Assembly (NCBI RefSeq): GCF_023923205.1
Contig: NZ_CP099490.1
Coordinates: 930,001 to 994,000 of the forward strand
DNA from: Ornithinimicrobium cryptoxanthini
Lineage (GTDB): Bacteria > Actinomycetota > Actinomycetes > Actinomycetales > Dermatophilaceae
Length of the DNA stretch: 64,000 nucleotides
Reading direction: 5' to 3'
Shown: positions 11,554 through 19,250 of the stretch, in pieces
Layout: each line of letters begins with the position of its first letter
How positions within the stretch are numbered: position 1 is the stretch's first letter
Program-made: the position numbers and the translations under genes
Notes under the pieces: generated by a model
The model's database searches: none
Seen by the model: the letters and a program-made list of their open reading frames with translations, nothing else
What the model was told of the DNA's origin: nothing

Positions 11554-12861
11554 GTGATGCGCTCCACCCTCGCAATTGCCGCCGGCAAGCTGGCCCGCGG
11601 GGCCTCCCGGCTGCGCGGCGGCGGGTCCGCGCTGCCCGGCCTGGTCACCGAGCGGATCGACCCTGAGATCCTGGCGCACACCCTCAGCGACCTGCCCGGC
11701 GGGATCATCGTGGTCTCGGGCACCAACGGCAAGACCACGACCACCAAGATGCTCGTCGCCCTGCTGCGGGCCCATGGACAACGGGTCTTCACCAACCCCA
11801 CCGGCAGCAACTTCACCCGCGGTGTCATCTCCGCGATGCTGGCCGAGATCCCCCTGCGCGCTCGGCTCGACGCCGACTGGGCCGTCCTGGAGCTGGACGA
11901 GGCGCACGCGCTGCACTTCGCCCGCGTCGTGGCACCCACCCACGCCCTGCTGCTCAACGTGGCCAGGGACCAGCTCGACCGGTTCGCCGAGATCGACCAG
12001 ACCGCACAGCTGCTCTCCCGGCTGGCCGAGCAGACGACGCACACTGTCGTCCTCAACGTCGATGACTCCTTCATCTCCCGGATCCGCACCCAGGTGGCTG
12101 ACGGGGTGAGCGTGCGCTGGTTCGGCGTCGACCCCTCGAGCGCCCAGCTCCTCCCGGCGCTGCAGGAGGCTGACGTGCGGGTCAGCGACGGTGCGGGTGC
12201 CGAAGGCCTGCCGGACTCCGCGGACACCTCACTGCTGGCGGTGCACGATGAGCGGTCCTTCACGATCACCGGCTCCACGGCCGACGTGGGCCCGCTGACC
12301 CTGCAGCAGCGCGGACTGGCCGCGATGATCAACGCGACGGCGGCCACCGCCATGGGCCGCGCCGTCCTCGGGCCGGAGTTCGACCCGCAGGTCGCCGCCA
12401 CCGCGCTGTCGACCGTGACGCCGCCGTTCGGCCGTGGCGAGGTGATCGACGTCGACGGCCACCCTCTCGAGCTGGTGCTGGTCAAGAACCCGGCCGGCTT
12501 CACGGTGGCCCTGGGCACCTATGGCTCGGAGCCGGTCGACACGATGATCGCCATCAACGACAACTACGCCGACGGCCGGGATGTCTCCTGGCTCTATGAC
12601 GTCTCGTTCGAGAGCCTGCGCGAGCAGGGGGTGGCGCTGACGAGCGGGGTGCGGGCCTGGGACATGGCCCTGCGGCTGGAGTATGACGATGTGCCGGTCG
12701 AGCACGTGGAGCCGGACCTCGACCTGGCCCTTGAGCGGTTCCTCAGAGCGCATCGGGGCAGGCCCGTGCGGATCTTCAGCACCTACACCGCGATGATGCA
12801 TCTGCGCCGCCAGCTGGCATCGCGTTTTGACCTCGCCCGCTTCGGAGAGGACCGGACGTGA
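11554..12861 (+). CDS. murT: MurT-type lipid II isoglutaminyl synthase subunit, cysteine-free
   Basis: This Mur-ligase-like protein of about 435 residues pairs with GatD to amidate the D-glutamate of lipid II. The ATP loop SGTNGKTTTTK is at about residues 55-65. The C-terminal DUF1727 signature NDNYADGRDVSWLYD is intact. Characterised MurT proteins carry a four-cysteine zinc ribbon inserted in the central domain. Here that region (about residues 185-235) has no such motif, and the whole protein contains no cysteine. The gene overlaps gatD by four bases, so the pair is clearly a unit. The start is set by the -10-like hexamer; GTG 11545 and ATG 11557 are alternatives. Confidence 0.9.
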   Translation: MMRSTLAIAAGKLARGASRLRGGGSALPGLVTERIDPEILAHTLSDLPGGIIVVSGTNGKTTTTKMLVALLRAHGQRVFTNPTGSNFTRGVISAMLAEIPLRARLDADWAVLELDEAHALHFARVVAPTHALLLNVARDQLDRFAEIDQTAQLLSRLAEQTTHTVVLNVDDSFISRIRTQVADGVSVRWFGVDPSSAQLLPALQEADVRVSDGAGAEGLPDSADTSLLAVHDERSFTITGSTADVGPLTLQQRGLAAMINATAATAMGRAVLGPEFDPQVAATALSTVTPPFGRGEVIDVDGHPLELVLVKNPAGFTVALGTYGSEPVDTMIAINDNYADGRDVSWLYDVSFESLREQGVALTSGVRAWDMALRLEYDDVPVEHVEPDLDLALERFLRAHRGRPVRIFSTYTAMMHLRRQLASRFDLARFGEDRT

Positions 12862-13658
12862 CCGAGCAGACCGGCGGCTCGCAGTCAGCCAGCAAGGGCA
12901 CGGTGCACCTGGTGCACCTCTATCCGCGCGAGATGAGCATCTATGGCGACCTGGGCAACACCCGGGCGCTGGCCAGCCGGCTGCGGTGGCACGGCTACAC
13001 ACCGGTGGTGCATGACCACCACCCGGGGGCGGACTGGCCGGACGAGGCGCACCTGCTGCTCGGCGGGGGCGGCCAGGACTCTGGTCAGCTGCGGGTCCAG
13101 GAGGATCTGGACCGCCATGCCGACCGGTTGCGCGAGCTCGCGGCCGACGGCCTGCCGATGCTGATGATCTGCGGGATGTATCAGCTCTTCGGCCAGGCCT
13201 TCATCACGGTCGAGGGCCGGCGACTGCCAGGTCTTCGGATCCTCGATGTGACGACCACCGGCAACGCCACGCGGATGATCGGCCCCGTCGTGCTCGACAC
13301 CGACGCCGGTCAGGTCGTCGGCTATGAGAACCACTCGGGGGCCACGGTCCTGGGGCAGGGTCAGGCGCCGTTCGGCAGCGTTGTGGCGGGCCAGGGCAAC
13401 AACGGCACGGACGGCACGGAGGGCGCCCGCACCGGCAATGTCATCGGCTCCTATCTGCACGGGCCGATCCTGCCGGCCAACCCGGTCCTGGCCGATCACC
13501 TGCTGGAGATCGCGGTGACCCGGGCCACGGGGCAGTGGCAGCCGGAGCAGCTCGACGACTCGACGGCCCAGCAGGCGCACCAGCGTCAGGTCATGCGGCT
13601 GTTGGCTGCCGACCGCCGGTCGACGTCACGGGTGGGCCGGCTGCTGCCGCGCCGCTGA
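12858..13658 (+). CDS. gatD: GatD, glutamine amidotransferase partner of MurT
   Basis: This 266-residue CobB/CobQ-like amidotransferase supplies ammonia from glutamine to MurT. The nucleophile is Cys105 in ICGMYQLFG (most relatives have CGGYQ) and the general-base histidine is His201 in GSYLHGP. The LLLGGGGQDSGQ and YENHSG segments are also family marks. Its GTG start lies within the last codons of murT (four-base overlap), which supports a 1:1 complex acting on lipid II at the inner face of the membrane. It ends one base before an opposite-strand gene. Confidence 0.93.
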   Translation: MTEQTGGSQSASKGTVHLVHLYPREMSIYGDLGNTRALASRLRWHGYTPVVHDHHPGADWPDEAHLLLGGGGQDSGQLRVQEDLDRHADRLRELAADGLPMLMICGMYQLFGQAFITVEGRRLPGLRILDVTTTGNATRMIGPVVLDTDAGQVVGYENHSGATVLGQGQAPFGSVVAGQGNNGTDGTEGARTGNVIGSYLHGPILPANPVLADHLLEIAVTRATGQWQPEQLDDSTAQQAHQRQVMRLLAADRRSTSRVGRLLPRR

Positions 13659-14816
13659 TCAGGTGCGGTGACCCGGGTCTGTCGATGACGTCCCGTGGGA
13701 GCCCTCGGCCACCGTCTGGGAGTCCTCGTCCCCGTTGGCGATGTTGGCCTCGAGCTGCCCCCTGGCCGGTGTCTTCTGCCGGGGACTGAAGGACCAGGCC
13801 AGCCACGCGGTCAGGCCGATCGGCACCTCCAGCAGGTGCGTGAAGAAGGCATAGAGCAGGGCGGCAGCGGAGGCGGCTCCGGGGTCGCCGCCGAAGGCCA
13901 CGAGCACACCGGCGGTGCCGACCTCCGTGATGCCCAGCCCACCGGGCGTGATGGCGACCACGGTGAGGAACTGGCGGAACGCGTAGGCCGCAAACAGCAT
14001 GTAGACGGGCAGGTCCAGCCCCACCGAGCGAGCCGCCACCCAATAGAGGACGAAGAAGAAGCCGAACATGCCCGCCAGCCCGAGGGTCATCTTGAGGCTG
14101 TGCTTCTTGACCACGGTCGACATCCGGGTGCGCTGGTCCTGGATGACGTGATCGACGTCGACACCGCCGCGGACCTTCTTGGAGAACGGCCGGGCCAACC
14201 GGGTGAGGGCGTGCCCGATCCAGTGCGAGACGCGGTCGGAGAAGATCGCCAGGCCGAACAGGACCATGATCGCGGTGCCGACCGCGCCGGCGATCAGGCT
14301 CGCGATGATCACCAGGCGGGGGGCCTCGACGGGTCCCCAGACCACGATGCCTGCGCCGAGCACGGGCAGCGCGACGCGGGCCAGGATGTTCCAGATGCCA
14401 GTGACCACCAGCGAGGTGGAGATGTTGCTGCGGGTGAAGCCCCACGAGCGATACATCACATAGGACAGGGCCACCCCGACCGCGCCTCCGGCGGGCAGGA
14501 TGTTGCTGACCATGGACCCCGCGGCGTTGACCATCAGCGCGCGCAGGTGGGTCAGGCCGGGCAGCGACCCGATGAGCGTGAACGTGTAGGAGTAGAGCCC
14601 CGCCAGCATCAGCGCCAGCATGATCAGGGCCTTGTCAAAGCCCACCATGGTGAGTTGGTCACCGATCTGGCTCCAGGTGGTGCCCACGATGCGGGGCATG
14701 CCGAAGGCCAGCAGCGAGATGGCCAGGGCGAACCCCACCACCGACTGCAGGACCTCCTTCAGACCGATCCGTCGGAGCTTCGGCTCTGGTCCGGAGCCGT
14801 CGCCGAAGGGGGTCAC
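13659..14816 (-). CDS. Lysylphosphatidylglycerol synthase TM region / UPF0104 family membrane protein
   Basis: This 385-residue integral membrane protein has about eight helices. The segments FRQFLTVVAITPGGLGITEVG and NAAGSMVSNILPAGGAVG match the LPG-synthase transmembrane region/UPF0104 family, which is thought to include lipid or lipid-linked sugar translocases. The C-terminal 50 residues are polar and probably cytoplasmic. Its GTG start overlaps the stop of the upstream PIG-L deacetylase by four bases, which suggests a joint role with a sugar or lipid deacetylase in envelope glycolipid synthesis. The substrate is unknown. Confidence 0.85.
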   Translation of the reverse strand: MTPFGDGSGPEPKLRRIGLKEVLQSVVGFALAISLLAFGMPRIVGTTWSQIGDQLTMVGFDKALIMLALMLAGLYSYTFTLIGSLPGLTHLRALMVNAAGSMVSNILPAGGAVGVALSYVMYRSWGFTRSNISTSLVVTGIWNILARVALPVLGAGIVVWGPVEAPRLVIIASLIAGAVGTAIMVLFGLAIFSDRVSHWIGHALTRLARPFSKKVRGGVDVDHVIQDQRTRMSTVVKKHSLKMTLGLAGMFGFFFVLYWVAARSVGLDLPVYMLFAAYAFRQFLTVVAITPGGLGITEVGTAGVLVAFGGDPGAASAAALLYAFFTHLLEVPIGLTAWLAWSFSPRQKTPARGQLEANIANGDEDSQTVAEGSHGTSSTDPGHRT

Positions 14817-15628
14817 CGGGCGACCTCGAACACTGCCGTCCGCAGCGGGGTCGCGTCGACGCCGACCTCCTGGAAGAACTCGCGCCCGAGAACGAGTCGA
14901 GAAAGGACCGGAGGCAGGCGCAGCACGCTAGCAAGGGTACGTCCCCCGGAGGACTCCCCGCCGGTGGTCTGGGAGAAGTGGGCCCGCATGGCGCTCTGCT
15001 TGTCCCGGAGGTGGCGACCGATGCTGATGCGGTGGGTGATCTCCCGGCGTGGGGTGAAGGCGTGTTCCCACTCGCTGGGGTCGAAGCCGTTGCGGAAGCG
15101 GCGGACCCTGCCGACCAGGCGCAGGGCGCGCAGCAGCGGCTCGCGCGGAGCCGTCGCCTCCAGGAGCCGGACCCCGGTGAGTTCGCGGACGCGGCGGCCC
15201 ACCTGGTGCACGTGGATGTGGTCGCGGTGGCCGTAGCCACCGCGGGCGTCGCAGGAGATGAGCACCTCGGCCCCTTCATGGCGCACGATGTCCGCGACCT
15301 GCGCGGCGACCTCGTCGACAGGGACGGTGACGAACCGGCGCCGTCCCGGCGGGTCACCCCAGAGCTCGGCGCCGTGCCCGCTGTCGGAGTGTCCCAGCGA
15401 GATGACCTCGGCAGCGCCCAGGGCACGGGCGCTCGCCTCGAGCTCGGCCAGCCGTGTCGCGGCAAGGTCGCCGGAGCGCAGCTCCTCAGACGCCAGCCCC
15501 AGGGCACCGTCGGTCGCGACGACGAAGACGATGCGGTGTCCCTGCGCCGCAAGCATGGCCAACGTGCCCCCGGTCAGCAACGCCTCGTCGTCCGGGTGCG
15601 CAAACAGCGCCACCACGGTCCCAGCCAT
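14813..15628 (-). CDS. PIG-L/LmbE family deacetylase
   Basis: This protein of about 271 residues is a zinc-dependent N-acetylglucosaminyl-type deacetylase. The metal-binding motif AHPDDE is near residues 10-15 and the second motif GHRDHIHVH is near residue 130. Relatives include MshB of mycothiol synthesis and PIG-L of GPI synthesis, but the sequence does not tell which sugar is used. I chose ATG 15628 because the conserved TVVALFAHPDDE begins immediately after it and a GGGGAG precedes it. It is the first gene of a coupled pair with a flippase-like membrane protein and is divergent from a glycosyltransferase. Confidence 0.87.
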   Translation of the reverse strand: MAGTVVALFAHPDDEALLTGGTLAMLAAQGHRIVFVVATDGALGLASEELRSGDLAATRLAELEASARALGAAEVISLGHSDSGHGAELWGDPPGRRRFVTVPVDEVAAQVADIVRHEGAEVLISCDARGGYGHRDHIHVHQVGRRVRELTGVRLLEATAPREPLLRALRLVGRVRRFRNGFDPSEWEHAFTPRREITHRISIGRHLRDKQSAMRAHFSQTTGGESSGGRTLASVLRLPPVLSRLVLGREFFQEVGVDATPLRTAVFEVAR

Positions 15629-15726
15629 CGCTCGTCTCCCCTGTCCTGTCACCGCCACGACCCCCCTGCCGCAGCCTGGGCCGGGCGGCCCTCGCTGCAC
15701 GATACCGGCCGTGGCACGCTGGGCCG

Positions 15727-16827
15727 GTGAGGATCGCCCTGGTTTCCGACGTCTTTGCGCCCCGGCTTGGTGGCATGGAGGTCCAGGTGGCTGATCTGGC
15801 AGCCCGGCTCCGGCGCGCCGGTCATCAGGTCCGCGTCATGACGGCGACGCCAGGGGAGCCCGTGCCGGACCTGGTCCGGTTGCCGGCACCGGTGTCCCTG
15901 CCCGCGCCCGTCAATCCGTGGGCGGGTCGCGGACTGCGAGCAGAGGTCGCGGCGGCCGATGTCGTGCACATCCATCTGGGGGTGCTGGCTCCCTTCGCCT
16001 CCCGAGCCGCCCAGATCGCGCTGGCCGCGGGACGTCCGACGGTGGTGACCTGGCACAGCATGGTGGGTCGTGCCGCCGTGCCGTATGCCGCCCGCTGGCG
16101 TGGGTGGATCGACTCCGGTGCCGTGCCCACCGCCGTGTCCGGGGTCGCCGCCGAGCGGGTGCGGGCCGTGACGAGGTCGGGGGTGCCCATCGAGGTGCTG
16201 CCCAACGGCATCGACCCCGCGGACTGGGCAGCAGACGCGACTGCCGCGCCCGCACTGGGGCCGGGAGAGCCGGTGCGCCTGGCGACCGCCATGCGCTTCG
16301 CTCCACGCAAGCGCCCACTGCAGCTGATCGCCCTGGCAGCCTCGATCAGGCGACTGGTCCCGCCGGAGCGGCGCCTCGAGCTCGTGGCTGCCGGGGCCGG
16401 GCCGCTGCTCGGCCCGGCGCGCGCCAGGGTCCAGACCGCTCGGGCTGACTGGATCACTCTGCCCGGCAGGCTGTCCCGGCCCGAGCTGGCCCGGCTCTAT
16501 CACCGCTGCCACCTCTATCTGTCACCGGCGCGACTGGAGTCGTTCGGGATCGCCGCGCTGGAGGCCCGTGCAGCAGGCCTCGCGGTCGCGGGGATCGCCG
16601 GCAGCGGCATCACCGAGTTCGTCCAGGACGGGGTTGACGGAGTGCTGGCCGACGACGGCCGCCAGCTGGCTCGAGAGGTGGCGGCCCTCATCAACGAGCC
16701 CGAGGCCCTGACCAAGATCCTCGACCACAACCGTTCGGTCGCCCCGCACCAGACCTGGGAGCGGGTCCTGGACGCGACGCTGGAGACCTATGACAGGGCG
16801 CTCGCCGCCCGGCCAGGAGGACGCTGA
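15727..16827 (+). CDS. GT4-family glycosyltransferase
   Basis: This 366-residue GT-B fold enzyme starts RIALVSDVFAPRLGGMEVQV, the N-terminal acceptor domain of family 4 glycosyltransferases. The nucleotide-sugar site is seen in the C-terminal SPARLESFGIAALEARAAG, with the spaced E-x7-E. The segments VLPNGIDPADW and RLSRPELARLYHRCHLY are also typical. GTG 15727 is the natural start since the first strand follows at once. It diverges from the PIG-L deacetylase 98 bases away, and the three genes may build one glycolipid. Donor and acceptor are unknown. Confidence 0.87.
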   Translation: MRIALVSDVFAPRLGGMEVQVADLAARLRRAGHQVRVMTATPGEPVPDLVRLPAPVSLPAPVNPWAGRGLRAEVAAADVVHIHLGVLAPFASRAAQIALAAGRPTVVTWHSMVGRAAVPYAARWRGWIDSGAVPTAVSGVAAERVRAVTRSGVPIEVLPNGIDPADWAADATAAPALGPGEPVRLATAMRFAPRKRPLQLIALAASIRRLVPPERRLELVAAGAGPLLGPARARVQTARADWITLPGRLSRPELARLYHRCHLYLSPARLESFGIAALEARAAGLAVAGIAGSGITEFVQDGVDGVLADDGRQLAREVAALINEPEALTKILDHNRSVAPHQTWERVLDATLETYDRALAARPGGR

Positions 16828-16828
16828 C

Positions 16829-17446
16829 ATGGTTCGGGTGCGTGGCGTCGACCACAGGGGCCGGGTCCTGGCGGAGGACGTGGTGCCGCACGGGATCGAT
16901 CCCGCAGCGGTGTTGCAGGCCGACGGTCACGACCCGGTCTGGACCGGCAGCGAGGTCGTGGACGGCGAGCTGGTGCTGGTCTATCGCGTGCGCCCAGGGG
17001 GCCGACCGGAGCCCCACCAACGGCTCTCTGCGTATGCCGTGGTGCAGGCGACCTTCCGCGGCGTCCCGTCCCTGCTGCTCACCTCCTTTGCGAGGAGGGT
17101 CCGGGTCCGCAACGGGGCGTGGGGGCTGCCCGGTGGCGGGCTGGAGCCGGGAGAGGACCCGGTGAGCGGTGCAGAGCGTGAGGTGTGGGAGGAGACCGGG
17201 CAACACGTGCGGGCCGTGGAGCCGCTGGACCTGGTCAGCCGGCACTGGACCGGTCGTGCGCCGAGCGGGCGGCTCGAGGACTACCACGCCGTGTCGATGG
17301 TCTATCGCGCCCACTGCTCGGACCCGGCCGAGACGGTCGTGCACGACGTGGGCGGCAGCACGGCCGACGCGCGGTGGGTGCCTCTGGCTGACCTGCCCAC
17401 CCTGCCGGTCCTGGACTGGCAACGACGGTTCCTGCCGCCCACGTAG
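16829..17446 (+). CDS. NUDIX hydrolase
   Basis: This 205-residue protein carries the Nudix box G-x5-E-x7-REVWEETG at about residues 103-125, which binds the metal and hydrolyses a nucleoside diphosphate linked to another moiety. The ATG at 16829 follows an AGGAGG site by eight bases; it begins just after the stop of the glycosyltransferase, so the two are co-transcribed. The N-terminal 60 residues lie outside the Nudix fold and have no motif I recognise. The substrate cannot be predicted. Confidence 0.88.
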   Translation: MVRVRGVDHRGRVLAEDVVPHGIDPAAVLQADGHDPVWTGSEVVDGELVLVYRVRPGGRPEPHQRLSAYAVVQATFRGVPSLLLTSFARRVRVRNGAWGLPGGGLEPGEDPVSGAEREVWEETGQHVRAVEPLDLVSRHWTGRAPSGRLEDYHAVSMVYRAHCSDPAETVVHDVGGSTADARWVPLADLPTLPVLDWQRRFLPPT

Positions 17447-17449
17447 GCT
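17444..17449 (+). promoter_or_regulatory. -10 hexamer TAGGCT, predicted leaderless start
   Basis: TAGGCT overlaps the stop codon of the Nudix gene and sits six bases before the ATG at 17456. It suggests that the small membrane protein has its own leaderless transcript. Confidence 0.5.
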
Positions 17450-17455
17450 GGGCAC

Positions 17456-17824
17456 ATGGACTTCCTCTACAACCTCACCGTCGTCGCCCACATGCTCGGA
17501 CTCGCTGCCCTCGTCGGGGGCTACCTCGTGGCCGTGACGCGGTCGGCTGAGGGGCTTGTGCCCAACGTGGTGATGGTGTGGGGAGCCAGGGTGCAGCTGC
17601 TGAGCGGACTGATCCTGGTGGGCATCGCGGAAGGGGCGCTCGATGACATAGAGGTCAACCAGATGAAGATCGGCGTCAAGCTCCTGGTCGCGATCGCCGT
17701 GGCTGCCCTCACCGAGATCGCGGCCGCCAGGGCCCGCAAGGGTCAGCCGGTGGCCGGCGGCATGGTGCACGCAGCCGGCGCGCTGGCCGTCGTCAACGTC
17801 CTCGTCGCCTCGCTCTGGAAGTAG
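17456..17824 (+). CDS. Small four-helix membrane protein, function unknown
   Basis: This 122-residue protein has about four hydrophobic helices (near residues 5-25, 42-60, 70-88 and 100-118). The first helix contains LTVVAHMLGLAALVGGYLVA, with a histidine-containing pattern seen in small conserved actinobacterial membrane proteins. I do not recognise a named family. It begins ten bases after the Nudix stop, and its end overlaps the opposite-strand gene by 32 bases. Confidence 0.7.
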   Translation: MDFLYNLTVVAHMLGLAALVGGYLVAVTRSAEGLVPNVVMVWGARVQLLSGLILVGIAEGALDDIEVNQMKIGVKLLVAIAVAALTEIAAARARKGQPVAGGMVHAAGALAVVNVLVASLWK

Positions 17825-18293
17825 CCGTCGGCCGGGTGCTCCACAACCACCACAGCCCCGCGACGGGGAGCACGAGCGGGATGTAGAGGTAGCCGCGGCC
17901 GAAGCCGGACCAGACGGTCGCATCCGGGAAGGCGGCCGGGTCGAGCACGCTCCACAGACCCACCGCCAGGACTCCGACCAGCTCGGTGCTGATCGCGACC
18001 AGCGACACCCACCAGGCTCGCCGGCCCCGGATCGCCAGGGACACCGCGGCGACCACGTAGACGACACCGGCGAACGCCGAGAGAGAGTAGGCCAGCGGTG
18101 CCTGCTCCCACTCGGTCGCGATCTGGAACCCGGCACGCGACAGCGACCCCACGACGAACACGACATAGAGCGCGATGATCAGCCGACCAGGGCCAGACGT
18201 TCGGGGATTGGTCGACTGGGTGTCGGCATACTCCTCCCTGCTCACCTGAGTCCCGCCCCAGGTTCCGGCGTCCTCACACGACCCCCACGCCAT
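17793..18293 (-). CDS. Conserved membrane protein, function unknown
   Basis: This protein of up to 166 residues has four predicted helices from about residue 38 on; the first contains LIIALYVVFVVGSLSRAGFQ. The pattern ends GRGYLYIPLVLPVAGLWWLW followed by an Arg-rich tail. I do not recognise a functional family. The start is uncertain: ATG 18293 overlaps the upstream gene by 20 bases, while GTG 18245 gives a 150-residue protein with a 28-base gap. It is the last of three minus-strand genes with a GNAT acetyltransferase at the head. Confidence 0.65.
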   Translation of the reverse strand: MAWGSCEDAGTWGGTQVSREEYADTQSTNPRTSGPGRLIIALYVVFVVGSLSRAGFQIATEWEQAPLAYSLSAFAGVVYVVAAVSLAIRGRRAWWVSLVAISTELVGVLAVGLWSVLDPAAFPDATVWSGFGRGYLYIPLVLPVAGLWWLWSTRPTATSRARRRGR

Positions 18294-18705
18294 ACCAGAT
18301 CTGCGCGCTCCGGGCGCCCATCACAGCGACCACGAAGCCGGCGAGCGCGAGCACGAAGGTGCCCCACCGGGAGGAGTCGGTGCGGGTCCAGACCCAGGCG
18401 ACGGCCGGCACCATCAGGACCGTCACCAGATAGGCCCACAGCTCCCAGGCGGGCCCGACGGGGGAGTCGCCACCGAGCGACCGAGCCAGATAGACGCCGA
18501 AGACGACCGCCACCACGGCCTGCAGGACCGCCGTGATGCCGAGCGTGATCCGGCCAGGGCCGTGCCCGCGCAACCCCGCCACTGCGCAGACACCCGCGGC
18601 GACCAGACCGGTGACCAGCAGGGCGATCGTCCAACCGTCCAGATAGGTGCTGCTGCCGCCCGACAGCCCGATGGTGCCACCCGACAGCGCGATGCTGGTG
18701 ATCAC
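18274..18705 (-). CDS. Conserved membrane protein, function unknown
   Basis: This 143-residue protein has four helices (about residues 22-42, 52-72, 88-106 and 115-135). Between the first two lies LRGHGPGR. No domain is recognised. Its GTG start overlaps the stop of the GNAT gene (GTGA), so it is translated with it. Confidence 0.65.
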   Translation of the reverse strand: MITSIALSGGTIGLSGGSSTYLDGWTIALLVTGLVAAGVCAVAGLRGHGPGRITLGITAVLQAVVAVVFGVYLARSLGGDSPVGPAWELWAYLVTVLMVPAVAWVWTRTDSSRWGTFVLALAGFVVAVMGARSAQIWYGVGVV

Positions 18706-19181
18706 TCAGCTGCCCCGAGGGACCCGAGGGCGGCCCCGGTGAGGCGCTGCACGGTCCAGTCGTCCATCGGCTCGGCTCCGAGGTGGCGATAGAGCTCGAT
18801 CGCGGGCGTGTTCCAGTTGAGGACGGTCCACTCCATCCGCGGGTAGCCGCGCTCGGTGCAGATCCTGGCGAGGGTGGCCATGAGCTGCCGGCCGAGGCCG
18901 CTGCCACGGTGCTCGGGTGAGACATAGAGGTCCTCGAGCCACAGCCCGTTGCGGCCGGTCCAGGTGGAGAAGGTCAGGAACCAGACGGCGATGCCGACCA
19001 CCGTGCCGTCCACCTCGGCCACGTGCGCCCACGCGGTGGGGGAGCCCTGCTCGGGGAAGAGGACGGCACGGTAGGAGTCCACCGTGCCGACGGCCGCCTC
19101 GGGCTCCTCCTCGTAGTCGGCCAGTTCACGCACCAGGTCCAGAATGGCCGGGATGTCCTGCTCGGTCGCTTCGCGGATCAC
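18702..19181 (-). CDS. GNAT acetyltransferase, diamine acetyltransferase-like
   Basis: This 159-residue protein has the complete GNAT fold. The acetyl-CoA loop is SPEHRGSGLGRQLM near residue 90-103. The preceding FLTFSTWTGRNGLWLEDLYV and the following LNWNTPAIELYRHLGA resemble the spermidine/spermine N1-acetyltransferase branch, so polyamines or other small amines are plausible substrates. The GTG start at 19181 has a TACGCT hexamer seven bases upstream and no Shine-Dalgarno site. It heads a three-gene operon with two membrane proteins. Confidence 0.85.
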   Translation of the reverse strand: MIREATEQDIPAILDLVRELADYEEEPEAAVGTVDSYRAVLFPEQGSPTAWAHVAEVDGTVVGIAVWFLTFSTWTGRNGLWLEDLYVSPEHRGSGLGRQLMATLARICTERGYPRMEWTVLNWNTPAIELYRHLGAEPMDDWTVQRLTGAALGSLGAAE

Positions 19182-19188
19182 GCAGGCA

Positions 19189-19194
19189 AGCGTA
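19189..19194 (-). promoter_or_regulatory. -10 hexamer TACGCT, predicted leaderless GNAT start
   Basis: On the minus strand TACGCT is followed by seven bases and then the GTG start of the GNAT gene. Confidence 0.5.
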
Positions 19195-19250
19195 CGTCGG
19201 TGGACAACCAGGATGGGGTGTCGGTCCGGCGACCTAGACTGAGTCGCATC

